Positions 10,281-19,221 are shown, numbered from the stretch's first letter. The stretch is DNA of 64,000 nt from Phocoenobacter uteri (GCF_900454895.1 NZ_UGTA01000001.1:1240001-1304000); one strand, 5' to 3'. Translations and numbers: made by a program. The notes: generated by a model from the sequence alone, not told the origin.

Positions 10281-10300
10281 AGACAGGGCATGCCCTGTCT
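10281..10300. repeat. 20-bp perfect palindrome, copy 1 of a dispersed repeat
   Basis: AGACAGGGCATGCCCTGTCT is a perfect inverted repeat in the fabI-rnb gap. Read on the minus strand it is preceded by ACGCGTAG. A near-identical element preceded by ACGTAT lies at 50773-50796 in the uvrA-rep gap. Two copies in intergenic DNA suggest a REP/MITE-like family rather than a terminator, because no T-run follows on the relevant strand. Confidence 0.7.
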
Positions 10301-10320
10301 CTACGCGTATTAAATGATGA

Positions 10321-11106
10321 TTATTCGCCTAAATTTGACATTGCTGTTGTGCTAAAACCAGCATCAACGTGTAAAATTTCGCCTGTTACACCAGAGGCTA
10401 AATCAGAACATAAGAACGCTGCTGAATTACCCACATCTTCAATGGTTACAGTACGTTTTAACGGTGCTGATTTTTCAAAAGTAGTCAGCATTTTTTTGAA
10501 GTCCTTAATGCCAGACGCTGCAAGAGTACGGATAGGTCCTGCTGAAATCGCATTCACACGAATACCTTCGCCACCTAAATCTGCTGCCATTACACGCGTG
10601 CTTGCTTCTAATGACGCTTTTGCTAAACACATTACATTATAGTTAGGAATTGAACGCTCTGCCCCTAAATAAGAAAGTGTTAATAATGCTGAATTTGGAT
10701 TTAACATCGGACGAGCCACTTGTGCCATCGCCACAAAACTATACGCACTGATATCGTGAGCAATTCTAAAGCCATCACGCGTTGCCGCATTAACATAATC
10801 GCCGTCTAATTGATCCGCTGGTGCAAAACCGATAGCGTGAACAAAACCGTCAAATTTATCCCAATGTTTATTTAATTCCGTAAAACACTCTTTGATATTT
10901 TCATCACTTGCTACGTCTAATGGCAATACAATTTTTGCCCCAAATTCTTCCGCAAATTTTTCCACACGAGGTTTCAATTTATCGTTTAAATAAGTGAATG
11001 CTAACTCTGCCCCTTCACGTGCAAAAGCTTGTGCAATACCATAAGCAATAGAGCGATTACTCGCTAACCCTGTGATTAAAATACGTTTACCTGCTAAAAA
11101 ACCCAT
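10321..11106 (-). CDS. fabI: enoyl-[acyl-carrier-protein] reductase (NADH)
   Basis: This 261-residue short-chain dehydrogenase-like enzyme performs the last reduction of each fatty-acid elongation cycle. The nucleotide-binding segment ITGLASNRSIAYGIA starts near residue 11. The catalytic set Tyr146, Tyr156 and Lys163 lies at exactly the E. coli positions (LSYLGAE, PNYNVMCLAK). Length matches FabI (262). The gene has a leader of roughly 135 nt (see 11107-11255) and is followed by rnb. FabI is the target of triclosan-type inhibitors; nothing in the sequence suggests altered function. Confidence 0.98.
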   Translation of the reverse strand: MGFLAGKRILITGLASNRSIAYGIAQAFAREGAELAFTYLNDKLKPRVEKFAEEFGAKIVLPLDVASDENIKECFTELNKHWDKFDGFVHAIGFAPADQLDGDYVNAATRDGFRIAHDISAYSFVAMAQVARPMLNPNSALLTLSYLGAERSIPNYNVMCLAKASLEASTRVMAADLGGEGIRVNAISAGPIRTLAASGIKDFKKMLTTFEKSAPLKRTVTIEDVGNSAAFLCSDLASGVTGEILHVDAGFSTTAMSNLGE

Positions 11107-11255
11107 ATTATTTCCTTAAAATTAATTTATAGTCGGAGAAAAATTATTTACCTAACATCAAGCTCTCTCAAAGTACGATTGTACGACCTTGCTCGCTCTC
11201 CCTATGATAAAATTATTTTCTTAACTATTTTGTGTAAAATATTTTTGAAATTATA
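11107..11255 (-). promoter_or_regulatory. fabI promoter -10 and long, possibly structured leader
   Basis: A TATAAT -10 lies at 11250-11255 on the minus strand, just after the palindrome AGCTT-TTTT-AAGCT; no convincing -35 is seen. The resulting leader of about 135 nt contains GTAC-AATC-GTAC, CAAG/CTTG and GGAGA/TCTCC self-complementary segments. No known riboswitch or leader family was recognised. Confidence 0.35.
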
Positions 11256-11281
11256 GCTTAAAAAAGCTAAAAAGAGAAAAG

Positions 11282-11334
11282 AAGCGGTCAGATTTATTGT
11301 TCTTTTTGCAAAAATGAAGTAAATCTGACCGCTT
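11282..11334 (-). terminator. dsbC terminator made from an inverted pair of uptake signal sequences
   Basis: AAGCGGTCAGATTTA (11282-11296) and its exact complement TAAATCTGACCGCTT (11320-11334) form a 15-bp stem with a 23-nt loop, immediately after the dsbC stop. On the minus strand a T-rich tail follows (CTTTTCTCTTTTT). Both arms carry the uptake-signal core. Confidence 0.8.
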
Positions 11335-11343
11335 AAACAAGAA

Positions 11344-12027
11344 TTATTTTTCTAACATTTGTAGTAATTGTTTTGGTTCTACATATCCACCAATGACTTC
11401 ACCTTCTGATGTGATGATATTCGGAGTACCACGAATACCAAATTTAATCCCCAAATCATACTGTTTTTTGATCAGTTTAGGCGTAAGTTGTTTCGCTGGC
11501 AAATGTCCGCTTTCAGCTTGATGTAAGCTATGGTTACGATCTTCTGCTTGCCAAATAGCTTCCATCTGACGTGCTGTTTGACTTCTTAACCCCGCACGAG
11601 GAAATGCAAGATAGCGAATCGTAATGCCTAAATCATTATATTCTTTCATTTGTGAATGTAATAACTTGCAATATCCACAACTAATATCTGTAAATACCGT
11701 CACAGTATGTTTCTGATTCTTGGCAGGAAAAATAATCATTTCCTTTTTCATACTTTCAAGCTCTGCCATCAATGGACGATTGGTAATATCACTTACTGTG
11801 CCATCTTTTAGTTCTAACACGCTTCCTTCAATCACAAAGCGTCCATCTTCACTAATTTGCAATACCCCTTGATCCGATACAACAGATCTGAAATTTGGTA
11901 ACGGCGAATCACTAATTTTAATATTAGTCGCCCCCATTTTTTCTAACTGATCTTGTAGTTTTGCATCATCAGCGAATACGCTTGTTGCAATTAACAATCC
12001 AAGCAATGTTGCTACCTTCTTTTTCAT
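11344..12027 (-). CDS. dsbC: periplasmic disulfide isomerase DsbC
   Basis: This 227-residue protein has a signal peptide (cleavage near VFA-DD, residue 19), an N-terminal dimerisation domain (about 20-85) and a thioredoxin-fold domain with active site Cys117-Gly-Tyr-Cys120 (DISCGYCK). The cis-Pro loop GIRGTPN comes later. DsbC shuffles wrong disulfides in the periplasm and is kept reduced by DsbD. The ATG has an AAGGATC ribosome binding site and lies 11 bp after the mepM stop, so the two are co-transcribed. The TpsB POTRA cysteine pair is a possible local client, but that is only inference. Confidence 0.96.
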   Translation of the reverse strand: MKKKVATLLGLLIATSVFADDAKLQDQLEKMGATNIKISDSPLPNFRSVVSDQGVLQISEDGRFVIEGSVLELKDGTVSDITNRPLMAELESMKKEMIIFPAKNQKHTVTVFTDISCGYCKLLHSQMKEYNDLGITIRYLAFPRAGLRSQTARQMEAIWQAEDRNHSLHQAESGHLPAKQLTPKLIKKQYDLGIKFGIRGTPNIITSEGEVIGGYVEPKQLLQMLEK

Positions 12028-12038
12028 TCTTTAGATCC

Positions 12039-13472
12039 TTATTTAAATTTTGCTATTACTTTTTTTACTTTTGTTAAATAGGCTTTACGTTCTTTGTTTG
12101 ACATTACTGAATGTGAAGCAATACCAGGTAAATGCACCGTCATTGGGTTAACCGCTCGCCCATTGATATGGAATTCATAATGTAAATGAGGTCCTGTAGA
12201 ACGCCCTGTATTCCCAGAGTAAGCAATATGTTGCCCTTTCTTCACTTTTTGTCCAATTTTAACTAATGAACGACTTAAATGCATATACACAGTTTCATAT
12301 TTTGAACCGTGTTTAATTTTAATATATTTGCCCGCACCATTACGTTGATATGCCACTCGTGTAACAACACCATCAGCGGGTGCAATAACTAACGTACCAA
12401 TTTTAAGCCCAAAATCCACCCCTTTATGTGGTCTCACTCTGCGTGTAATAGGATGGCGGCGATGCAAATTAAAATGTGAACTAATTCGAGGTCTAAAACG
12501 TAATGGATAACGTGAGAATTGTGATTTATTTATTACAGCACCATTCTCACCATAATAATGGCCATTATCAGCCAAGATTGAATAATAAACTTCTTTACCA
12601 CGAATGAGACGTAACGCTTCAACTTTTCCTAAGGTGACTAATTTATCATCGATAAATTCGCAATTTGCTAGCACCTCAATCTTATCACCGTTACGTAAAT
12701 GCTTTAATGAGAGCTGTGGTTTTAGCCCTTGAACTAACTGATAAACTTGACGAGAAGATAAACCTAATTTTTGCAAGCTTGAACTGAGATTACCTGAAAC
12801 TTTCCCTTTTAAAACTTTCTCTTTCCAAATGCCTTTTTTAACAAGCACTTCACGTTTAAATTTATCTTGTGCAACTAATTGGAAAACTTGCTCTTCTCTA
12901 TAAGAGACGAGCCAATCCATATACTCAATATCACCATCATTATTAGTGACCCAATAGAACTGTTGACCAGCTTTTAAATGGGCTAAATCAGGAAAATCCT
13001 GTAATAATTTTTGTGCAATTTCAGGATCTAATCCTTGATGTTCAAAAATAGTTTTTAATGTATCATTTTGCGTAACAATATGATTGAATTGATCGTTGAT
13101 ATGTAAATCTTCATTATCTTGTTTCGGTATTATTTCAGGCTTTTTTTCAACAGTGTCATCCTGATTTTCTCCGCTTTCTTTAATATCATTCGCTTCTTCT
13201 TTTTCTACTGCATTTTCTTTCTCAGCAGTATCACTTTTATCGATCTCTATGTTTGTTGAATCATCGCTAATATCATCAACGGAGAAATCATCCATAGGTA
13301 ACTCATAGCTTGTTTTTATATCGTTAATGGGTTCAGATTCTGTTTGATAATTTTTTAGCGTTATAACAATACTAATAAACAAGAAAACAAACACTATAAC
13401 AAAGGTAATTTTCTTCCTGAATTGTTTCTTTTTTGAAAGTGTTGAAGGTAAAATTATAGGTTTCAATTTCAT
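12039..13472 (-). CDS. mepM: murein DD-endopeptidase, M23 family (MepM/YebA-like)
   Basis: The protein is 477 residues from the ATG at 13472 (MKLKPIILP). The frame extends upstream to a GTG at 13535, but that codon overlaps a TATAAT-like promoter element. A single membrane anchor covers about residues 20-43. A long Asp/Glu/Lys-rich linker (about 55-130) follows, then a LysM/OapA-like domain, and a C-terminal M23 metallopeptidase with HKGVDF and HLHYEFH. These supply the zinc ligands and catalytic His. MepM-type enzymes cut D-Ala-mDAP cross-links to allow wall growth. The gene is divergent from znuC, as in H. influenzae (HI0409/HI0408). Confidence 0.93.
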   Translation of the reverse strand: MKLKPIILPSTLSKKKQFRKKITFVIVFVFLFISIVITLKNYQTESEPINDIKTSYELPMDDFSVDDISDDSTNIEIDKSDTAEKENAVEKEEANDIKESGENQDDTVEKKPEIIPKQDNEDLHINDQFNHIVTQNDTLKTIFEHQGLDPEIAQKLLQDFPDLAHLKAGQQFYWVTNNDGDIEYMDWLVSYREEQVFQLVAQDKFKREVLVKKGIWKEKVLKGKVSGNLSSSLQKLGLSSRQVYQLVQGLKPQLSLKHLRNGDKIEVLANCEFIDDKLVTLGKVEALRLIRGKEVYYSILADNGHYYGENGAVINKSQFSRYPLRFRPRISSHFNLHRRHPITRRVRPHKGVDFGLKIGTLVIAPADGVVTRVAYQRNGAGKYIKIKHGSKYETVYMHLSRSLVKIGQKVKKGQHIAYSGNTGRSTGPHLHYEFHINGRAVNPMTVHLPGIASHSVMSNKERKAYLTKVKKVIAKFK

Positions 13473-13642
13473 ATCCCGATTTAATTCTGAGTATCTAGTT
13501 ATAATTATTAAAAAATGCGATTGCGGATTATACACCCTAATAGAGAATTATTTTAGTTTTTATTTCATAAAATGTTGCGACTTTTTCTAAAATCCGTTAG
13601 CTTTATCACATTTCTCAACCCTAGAAAATTTTTTTGCAAAAA

Positions 13643-14404
13643 ATGACTAAAATTACACCGCTTATTTCATTGAAAAATATCAATGTTTATTTCAATACCC
13701 AACACGTATTACAAAATATCCATTTAGATATTTACCCAAATACGATAACCACCATTGTAGGCCCAAATGGTGGGGGAAAATCAACACTACTCAAAGTATT
13801 GTTAAAATTACTTCCGCCAAAGAGTGGCGAGGTTATTCACGCTAAGAATTTGAAAATAGGTTACGTCCCTCAAAAATTGCATATTGAAAATTCAATGCCA
13901 ATGAGTGTCGTTAAATTTTTGTCATTAAAACCACAATCGACAAAGAAAATGATTCAAGATGTGTTAGCCCTATTTTCAATTGAACACCTTGCAGAAAATC
14001 AGTTACAGAAACTCTCAGGGGGTGAAATGCAACGTGTATTACTCGCCCGAGCAATGTTAAATTCGCCACAAATTTTGATTTTGGACGAACCAATGCAAGG
14101 GGTTGATATCACAGGGCAAACGGAACTTTATCAACTTTTAAATAAAATGCGTTCGTTACTAAATTGTGCCATTTTAATGGTCTCCCACGATCTCAATATT
14201 GTGATGGCAAACACCGATGAAGTGTTGTGTGTAAATCATCATATTTGTTGCTCTGGTACACCTGAAAAAATTACAAATGATCCCAAATTTATTGATTTCT
14301 TTGGGGATCAATTTGCGAAAAATATCGCACTTTACTCACATCATCACAATCATCATCACGACTTACACGGCGATGTTTGTACAAATTGTCATTGCAAAGA
14401 TTAA
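13643..14404 (+). CDS. znuC: zinc ABC transporter ATP-binding protein ZnuC
   Basis: This 253-residue ATPase energises high-affinity zinc uptake with ZnuB and a periplasmic ZnuA encoded elsewhere. Visible motifs are Walker A GPNGGGKST (near residue 40), signature LSGGEMQR, Walker B LILDEP and the H-loop VSHD. The C-terminus is a metal-binding-like tail (SHHHNHHHD, then CTNCHC). I chose the ATG at 13643, although a TTG at 13634 is also in frame. znuB follows after 9 bp. I looked for a Zur operator in 13536-13642 and saw no convincing one. Confidence 0.95.
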   Translation: MTKITPLISLKNINVYFNTQHVLQNIHLDIYPNTITTIVGPNGGGKSTLLKVLLKLLPPKSGEVIHAKNLKIGYVPQKLHIENSMPMSVVKFLSLKPQSTKKMIQDVLALFSIEHLAENQLQKLSGGEMQRVLLARAMLNSPQILILDEPMQGVDITGQTELYQLLNKMRSLLNCAILMVSHDLNIVMANTDEVLCVNHHICCSGTPEKITNDPKFIDFFGDQFAKNIALYSHHHNHHHDLHGDVCTNCHCKD

Positions 14405-14413
14405 GGTTTAGTT

Positions 14414-15196
14414 ATGTTTGAAATTTTATTTCCAGCTTGGTTAGCTGGCACGCTACTGGCGTTTATTACAGCCCCTCTTGGCTCTTTTGTTGTATGGCGA
14501 AAAATGGCTTATTTTGGCGATACCCTCTCTCATTCTGCATTACTCGGTGTGGCATTAGGCATATTTTTACAAATCAATCCTTATATTGCTGTTATTTTGA
14601 TGACCATTATTCTCGCCTTGATTCTCGCTTGGCTGGAACATCGAACAGATTTTGCCGTTGATACAATGCTTGGTATTATCGCCCACAGCTGCCTTTCTTT
14701 GGGGGTTATTACGATTAGCTTATTGGATAACGTAAGAGTAGATTTAATGGCTTATCTATTCGGGGATCTGCTCGCAATTGATTTCTATGATGTCAAAATC
14801 ATTGCCATTGGCGTTATTTTTATCGCCTCATTACTCGGGTATTTTTGGAAAAAACTACTTTCAATTACCATTAGCCCAGAATTGGCTCAAATTGAAGGCT
14901 TAAATGTGACTCGATTACGTTTATTACTGATGTTATTAACCGCATTAACCATTGCACTGAGTATGAAATTTGTCGGTGCATTGATAATCACATCATTACT
15001 GATTATCCCTTGTGCAACAGCAAGACGATTTGCAAAAAGTCCTGAAAATATGACCGCTTATGCGATCTTATTTAGCGTGCTTTCTGTTACTGGCGGACTG
15101 CTCTTTTCAGGGCTTAAAGATACCCCAGCAGGGCCTTCTGTTGTAATTTGTGCCGCAACAATTTTTATGCTTTCCCTTTGGAAAAAAGAGCGTTAA
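14414..15196 (+). CDS. znuB: zinc ABC transporter permease ZnuB
   Basis: This 260-residue integral membrane protein of the ABC-3 family has about 8 hydrophobic segments, including the family pattern WRKMAYFGDTLSHSALLGVA near residues 28-47 and the C-terminal GLKDTPAGPSVV. It is the membrane channel for zinc, paired with ZnuC 9 bp upstream. Length matches E. coli ZnuB (261). Confidence 0.95.
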   Translation: MFEILFPAWLAGTLLAFITAPLGSFVVWRKMAYFGDTLSHSALLGVALGIFLQINPYIAVILMTIILALILAWLEHRTDFAVDTMLGIIAHSCLSLGVITISLLDNVRVDLMAYLFGDLLAIDFYDVKIIAIGVIFIASLLGYFWKKLLSITISPELAQIEGLNVTRLRLLLMLLTALTIALSMKFVGALIITSLLIIPCATARRFAKSPENMTAYAILFSVLSVTGGLLFSGLKDTPAGPSVVICAATIFMLSLWKKER

Positions 15197-15212
15197 TATT
15201 GCTGGTAAAAAT

Positions 15213-15241
15213 TAAACATTTTTTTATTACTACTGTATAAT
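15213..15241 (+). promoter_or_regulatory. promoter before the yafJ-like gene
   Basis: TAAACA (15213-15218), a 17-bp spacer and a perfect TATAAT (15236-15241) lie about 50 bp before the ATG at 15290. It separates this transcription unit from znuCB. Confidence 0.55.
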
Positions 15242-15289
15242 ATGCACCCTATAAACAAGAATAAAATTTAAAGCAAACGGAAACAAACA

Positions 15290-16090
15290 ATGTGCCAATT
15301 ATTAGGAATGAATTGCAATACACCAACAGATATTTCTTTTTCTTTTGAAGGATTTCGACGTCGTGCCGGCGTCACAGATAAACACTCAGACGGTTTTGGT
15401 ATCGCCTTTTTTGAAGGTAAAGGCGTTCGAATTTTTAGAGATAATCAACCCGCTGCATTTTCGCCATTAGGTGATGTGGTTAAAAATTATCGTATTAAAT
15501 CCTTTAATGTGATCGCTCATATCCGCCAAGCGACGCAAGGGGCGGTGAATATTGAAAATACCCACCCTTTTATTCGTGAAATTTGGGGTGAAAACTGGGT
15601 GTTTGCCCATAATGGTACAGTTGAAGATTTAGAAATTTGCCCAAATAATCATTATCAGCCGATAGGTACAACGGATTCGGAACGTGCTTTTTGTTGTATG
15701 GCAGCAGAATTAAAAAAACGCTTTTCAGAAAAACCAACAGAGCGTGAACTTTTTAATGCGGTAGTGGATATTTCAGAAGAAATTGCGACAAAAGGAGTGT
15801 TTAATTTTATCCTTTCTAATGGTGAATGGATGATTGCTCGCTGTGCCACAAAACTGCATTATGTCACACGTAAACACCCATTTAGCAAAGTATTTCGTGA
15901 AGATGATGTTGTGATTGATTTTAGTCAATACACCACAGAACAAGATAAAGTGACCATTATCACCACTCAACCGCTCACTAAAAATGAAGAATGGATAGAA
16001 ATGAAAAATGGTGGCTATGTTTTCTTTAAAGATGGTGACAAAGTCTTTGAAATCGTCGGGACGTTACCACCTTGTAAAGCACACGTGTAA
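15290..16090 (+). CDS. yafJ: class II glutamine amidotransferase (YafJ-like)
   Basis: The 266-residue protein starts MCQLLGMNC; Cys2 becomes the N-terminal nucleophile after Met removal, as in Ntn hydrolases. Conserved blocks include HSDGFGIAFFEG, HIRQATQGAVNIENTHPF and FAHNGTVEDL. These form a stand-alone glutaminase-type domain with no synthase domain attached. The family is widespread, but its substrate is not settled. It stands alone between znuB and ridA with its own promoter. Confidence 0.85.
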   Translation: MCQLLGMNCNTPTDISFSFEGFRRRAGVTDKHSDGFGIAFFEGKGVRIFRDNQPAAFSPLGDVVKNYRIKSFNVIAHIRQATQGAVNIENTHPFIREIWGENWVFAHNGTVEDLEICPNNHYQPIGTTDSERAFCCMAAELKKRFSEKPTERELFNAVVDISEEIATKGVFNFILSNGEWMIARCATKLHYVTRKHPFSKVFREDDVVIDFSQYTTEQDKVTIITTQPLTKNEEWIEMKNGGYVFFKDGDKVFEIVGTLPPCKAHV

Positions 16091-16131
16091 TTTATTTAAC
16101 TAGGTTTATTTAAACTCAAAGGAGAATTAAA

Positions 16132-16521
16132 ATGACTCAATTTATCCATACAGAAAAAGCCCCTGCTGCAATCGGTCCTTATGTACAAGCCGTTGATTTA
16201 GGCAATATGATCATCACATCTGGTCAGTTACCTATCGATCCAGCCACCGGCGAATTTCCAGCGGATATCGTAAAACAAGCACGTCAATCTCTTGAAAATG
16301 TGAAAGCGATTGTTGAGCAAGCAGGTTTGAGCGTGGCGGACATTGTGAAAACAACCATTTTCGTTAAAGATTTAAACGATTTTGCCGCAGTTAATGCAGA
16401 ATATGATGCCTTCTTTAAAGAAAATAATCACCCTCAATTCCCTGCTCGTTCTTGTGTGGAAGTGGCTCGTTTACCAAAAGACGCGGGCATTGAAATTGAA
16501 GCTATCGCTGTAAGAAAATAA
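16132..16521 (+). CDS. ridA: 2-iminobutanoate/2-iminopropanoate deaminase RidA
   Basis: This 129-residue YjgF/UK114-family enzyme hydrolyses reactive enamine/imine intermediates released by PLP enzymes such as threonine dehydratase. The sequence shows EKAPAAIGPYVQA, the ITSGQLPIDPATGE block, and the Arg of PARSCVEVARLPKDA that binds the carboxylate. Length is typical. The stop codon overlaps the next gene's ATG (TAATG), implying translational coupling to pgeF. Confidence 0.95.
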   Translation: MTQFIHTEKAPAAIGPYVQAVDLGNMIITSGQLPIDPATGEFPADIVKQARQSLENVKAIVEQAGLSVADIVKTTIFVKDLNDFAAVNAEYDAFFKENNHPQFPARSCVEVARLPKDAGIEIEAIAVRK

Positions 16522-17273
16522 TGACAAATATTCGTGTTATCCAACCAAGTTGGGATATACCAAAACACATTCAGGCTTTCACTACCTTGCGAACAGGTGG
16601 CGAAAGCCTTTTCCCTTTTGATAGCTTAAATTTAGGCGATCACGTGGGGGATGACCCCATTGCCGTAGCTAATAATCGTAAGCGGTTACTTTTATCACAA
16701 AATTTACCAAATCCACCGATTTATCTGACCCAAACCCACAGCACCCGAGTGATTACCCTCCCCTATTCAGGCGATAATTTAGAGGCAGATGCGGTTTATA
16801 CCCATCAACCAAATCAAGTTTGCTTAGTGATGACGGCAGATTGTTTGCCTGTGTTATTTTGTAATAAAGAGGGAACGGAAGTCGCGGCAGCTCACGCAGG
16901 CTGGCGAGGTTTATGCGATGGAATTTTAGAAGAAACCGTTAAGAAATTTCAAAGCCTTGCTTCTGAAATCAGTGTATGGCTCGCCCCAGCAATCAGTCAA
17001 AAAGCCTTTCAAGTTGGTGATGATGTACGAGAACAATTTTGTGATGTCGATCCACAAGCGATCTCCGCCTTTAAAGCAGATCCTAATGAAAAAGGAAAAT
17101 ATTTTGCGGATCTTTATCAGCTCGCCACGCAACGTTTAAACACATTAGGCATTACGCAAATTTCTGGCGGTGAGCATTGCACATATAGTGAAAAAAATAA
17201 GTTTTTCTCTTATCGCCGTGATGGACAAACAGGCAGAATGGCAAGCCTGATTTGGATAAAACCGCAAATATAA
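16521..17273 (+). CDS. pgeF: peptidoglycan editing factor PgeF (YfiH, multicopper polyphenol oxidase-like fold)
   Basis: The 250-residue Cu-oxidase_4/laccase-domain protein has TQTHSTRVI, TADCLPVLF, AAHAGWRGL and GGEHCTYSE, the conserved His/Cys residues of the family. E. coli YfiH has been assigned to removing wrongly incorporated L-Ser from UDP-MurNAc precursors, and homologues also act as purine nucleoside phosphorylases. The start overlaps the ridA stop by one base. A USS-containing stretch follows the gene. Confidence 0.9.
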   Translation: MTNIRVIQPSWDIPKHIQAFTTLRTGGESLFPFDSLNLGDHVGDDPIAVANNRKRLLLSQNLPNPPIYLTQTHSTRVITLPYSGDNLEADAVYTHQPNQVCLVMTADCLPVLFCNKEGTEVAAAHAGWRGLCDGILEETVKKFQSLASEISVWLAPAISQKAFQVGDDVREQFCDVDPQAISAFKADPNEKGKYFADLYQLATQRLNTLGITQISGGEHCTYSEKNKFFSYRRDGQTGRMASLIWIKPQI

Positions 17274-17328
17274 GCGGTCATATTTTATCAAGAATTTACA
17301 AAAATAAAAAAATCAAAGGATCATTAAA

Positions 17329-18150
17329 ATGTTAAACATTCAACCTCAATTTATCAAACAAATCGCCCCAACGCTTAGCTTACAGCAATATAATGAAATT
17401 CCTATGATCGTCTTAGATCATCCCGTTGGACAAGCGATCATTTCACTACAAGGGGCACATTTATTAAGTTGGCAGCCTAAACACACCGCTCAAAATGTAC
17501 TCTGGTTGAGTGAGGTTGAACCCTTTAAACTTGGCACTGCGATTCGTGGCGGTGTACCGGTTTGTTATCCTTGGTTTGGCGGTAAAAGCTCGCCTTCGCA
17601 CGGCTATGCTCGCATTTCAATGTGGCAATTAAGTGATTATCAAATCACTGAAGACAACGCAACATTAGCATTTTCACTTTTTTCTGATGATGATCTGATT
17701 GAAGCAAAAATCACAATGACGTTTTCAGATAGCTGTGAACTTAACTTTAAACACTATGGCGTGGAAAATGCCGAAGTGGCATTGCATAGCTATTTTAATA
17801 TCGCAGATATCAATCCTATCTCGGTGGAAGGTTTGCCAACAAGTTGCTTCAATTCACTGACCCAACAACCAGAACAAGTGCCTTCGCCACGCCAAGTTGC
17901 TGAAAATATTGACTGTATTTATGCGATTTCAAACAATGCAACGCATCACATTGTTGATCCTATTTATCAACGTAATATTGAAATCTCTCATAAAAATGCA
18001 AGTAATACCGTATTTTGGAATCCGTGGCATAAAGCAACCAGCGGAATGAGTGAAGAGGGTTATAAAACAATGGTTTGTGTGGAAACTGCCCGTATTGATA
18101 AACCGTTATCACAAAGTGATCAGGTTTCAGTTATCATCAAAGTAGCTTAG
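17329..18150 (+). CDS. D-hexose-6-phosphate mutarotase (YeaD-like)
   Basis: The 273-residue galactose-mutarotase-fold protein contains SLQGAHLLSWQP, RGGVPVCYPWFG and HGYARISMWQL, matching the aldose 1-epimerase-like YeaD group. It catalyses anomer interconversion of glucose-6-phosphate-type sugars. It begins with an AAAGGATC ribosome binding site and is followed after only 4 bp by gntR, suggesting co-transcription of sugar-phosphate handling with a sugar regulator. Confidence 0.88.
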   Translation: MLNIQPQFIKQIAPTLSLQQYNEIPMIVLDHPVGQAIISLQGAHLLSWQPKHTAQNVLWLSEVEPFKLGTAIRGGVPVCYPWFGGKSSPSHGYARISMWQLSDYQITEDNATLAFSLFSDDDLIEAKITMTFSDSCELNFKHYGVENAEVALHSYFNIADINPISVEGLPTSCFNSLTQQPEQVPSPRQVAENIDCIYAISNNATHHIVDPIYQRNIEISHKNASNTVFWNPWHKATSGMSEEGYKTMVCVETARIDKPLSQSDQVSVIIKVA

Positions 18151-18154
18151 TAGA

Positions 18155-19153
18155 ATGACAAAAAACAAACGCCCAACATTACAAGATATTGCCTCACATT
18201 TAGGGATTACTAAGATGACGGTAAGCCGTTATTTGCGTAATCCTGATTCAGTGGCAGAGGCAACGCGTAAAAAGATAGCTGTTGCGATTGAAGAATTCGG
18301 CTATATTCCAAATCGAGCCCCTGATATTCTTTCTAATGCCAAAAGCCACGCTATTGGTGTGCTTGTTCCTTCTTTAACCAACCAAGTGTTTGCTAATGTG
18401 ATTAAAGGCATTGAAACCGTTACCGATCCTGCTGGCTATCAAACAATGCTTGCTCACTACGGTTATAGCATTAAAAAAGAAGAACAACGTATTGAAAGTT
18501 TGCTTTCTTATAATGTTGATGGCTTGATTTTGTCTGAAAATCATCATAGCCCTCGTACCTTAAAAATGCTGAAAACAGCGAATATTCCCGTGATAGAAAT
18601 TATGGAATGCTCAGAGATTGGGGGATATCAAGCTATCGGTTTTGATAATGTGGCAGCCGCTCAATCAATGACTGAAACTATCATAAATAGAGGGCATAAA
18701 AATATTGTCTATTTTTGTGCGAGAATGGATAAACGTACCCAACTGAAAATGCAAGGCTATCAACAAGCAATGCAAAAACACGCTTTAACACCACGCTGTA
18801 TCATTACGGAAGAATCCTCATCTTTCAGCTTAGGGGCGAAACAATTACACCAAGCATTAAAACAATATCCTGATATAAATGGGATTTTTTGCACCAATGA
18901 TGACTTAGCCATCGGGGCATTATTTGAATGTCAGCGTTTGGGTATTGCAGTACCAAAGCAAATTGCCATCGCAGGCTTTCACGGACACAATGTCGGTCAA
19001 TCAATGACACCTCAACTTGCCACCGTTATCACGCCTCGTTTGGAAATCGGCAAAGTTGCTGCAACGCAATTGTTAGAACGTTTAAATAATCACCCCCAAC
19101 AAAGCCATATTATCAATTTAGGCTATCAAATTCATTTAGGCGAAAGTATTTAA
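18155..19153 (+). CDS. gntR: LacI-family transcriptional repressor, GntR-like
   Basis: The 332-residue regulator has an N-terminal helix-turn-helix (LQDIASHLGITKMTVSRYLR) and a hinge FGYIPNRAPDILSNAKS. A periplasmic-binding-like sensor domain includes FCTNDDLAIGALFECQRLG and IAGFHGHNVGQ. It is strikingly similar over its whole length to E. coli GntR, the gluconate repressor of the Entner-Doudoroff genes. No gluconate kinase or permease is in this window, so the targets lie elsewhere. Confidence 0.88.
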   Translation: MTKNKRPTLQDIASHLGITKMTVSRYLRNPDSVAEATRKKIAVAIEEFGYIPNRAPDILSNAKSHAIGVLVPSLTNQVFANVIKGIETVTDPAGYQTMLAHYGYSIKKEEQRIESLLSYNVDGLILSENHHSPRTLKMLKTANIPVIEIMECSEIGGYQAIGFDNVAAAQSMTETIINRGHKNIVYFCARMDKRTQLKMQGYQQAMQKHALTPRCIITEESSSFSLGAKQLHQALKQYPDINGIFCTNDDLAIGALFECQRLGIAVPKQIAIAGFHGHNVGQSMTPQLATVITPRLEIGKVAATQLLERLNNHPQQSHIINLGYQIHLGESI

Positions 19154-19205
19154 CTAAACAAAAGCTTACATCGAAAAATAGAATGTAAGAAATCGCACAA
19201 ACTAT

Positions 19206-19221
19206 TGTGAATATAATCACG
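19206..19221 (+). promoter_or_regulatory. candidate CRP site upstream of folB-cdd
   Basis: TGTGA-ATATAA-TCACG matches the CRP consensus TGTGA-N6-TCACA at 9 of 10 defined bases. A TTGCAA (19229-19234), 16 bp, TATCTT (19251-19256) promoter lies just downstream. cdd is CRP-controlled in enteric bacteria, so control of folB-cdd fits, though the start codon is about 140 bp further on. Confidence 0.5.

Noticed and set aside
13473..13535. Upstream extension of mepM to a GTG at 13535
   Set aside because: The codon overlaps a TATAAT-like element and has no ribosome binding site; the ATG at 13472 fits the normal N-terminus with a membrane anchor.
13536..13642. Zur box before znuC
   Set aside because: A TATCACATTTC half-site exists but no matching inverted partner at the right distance.
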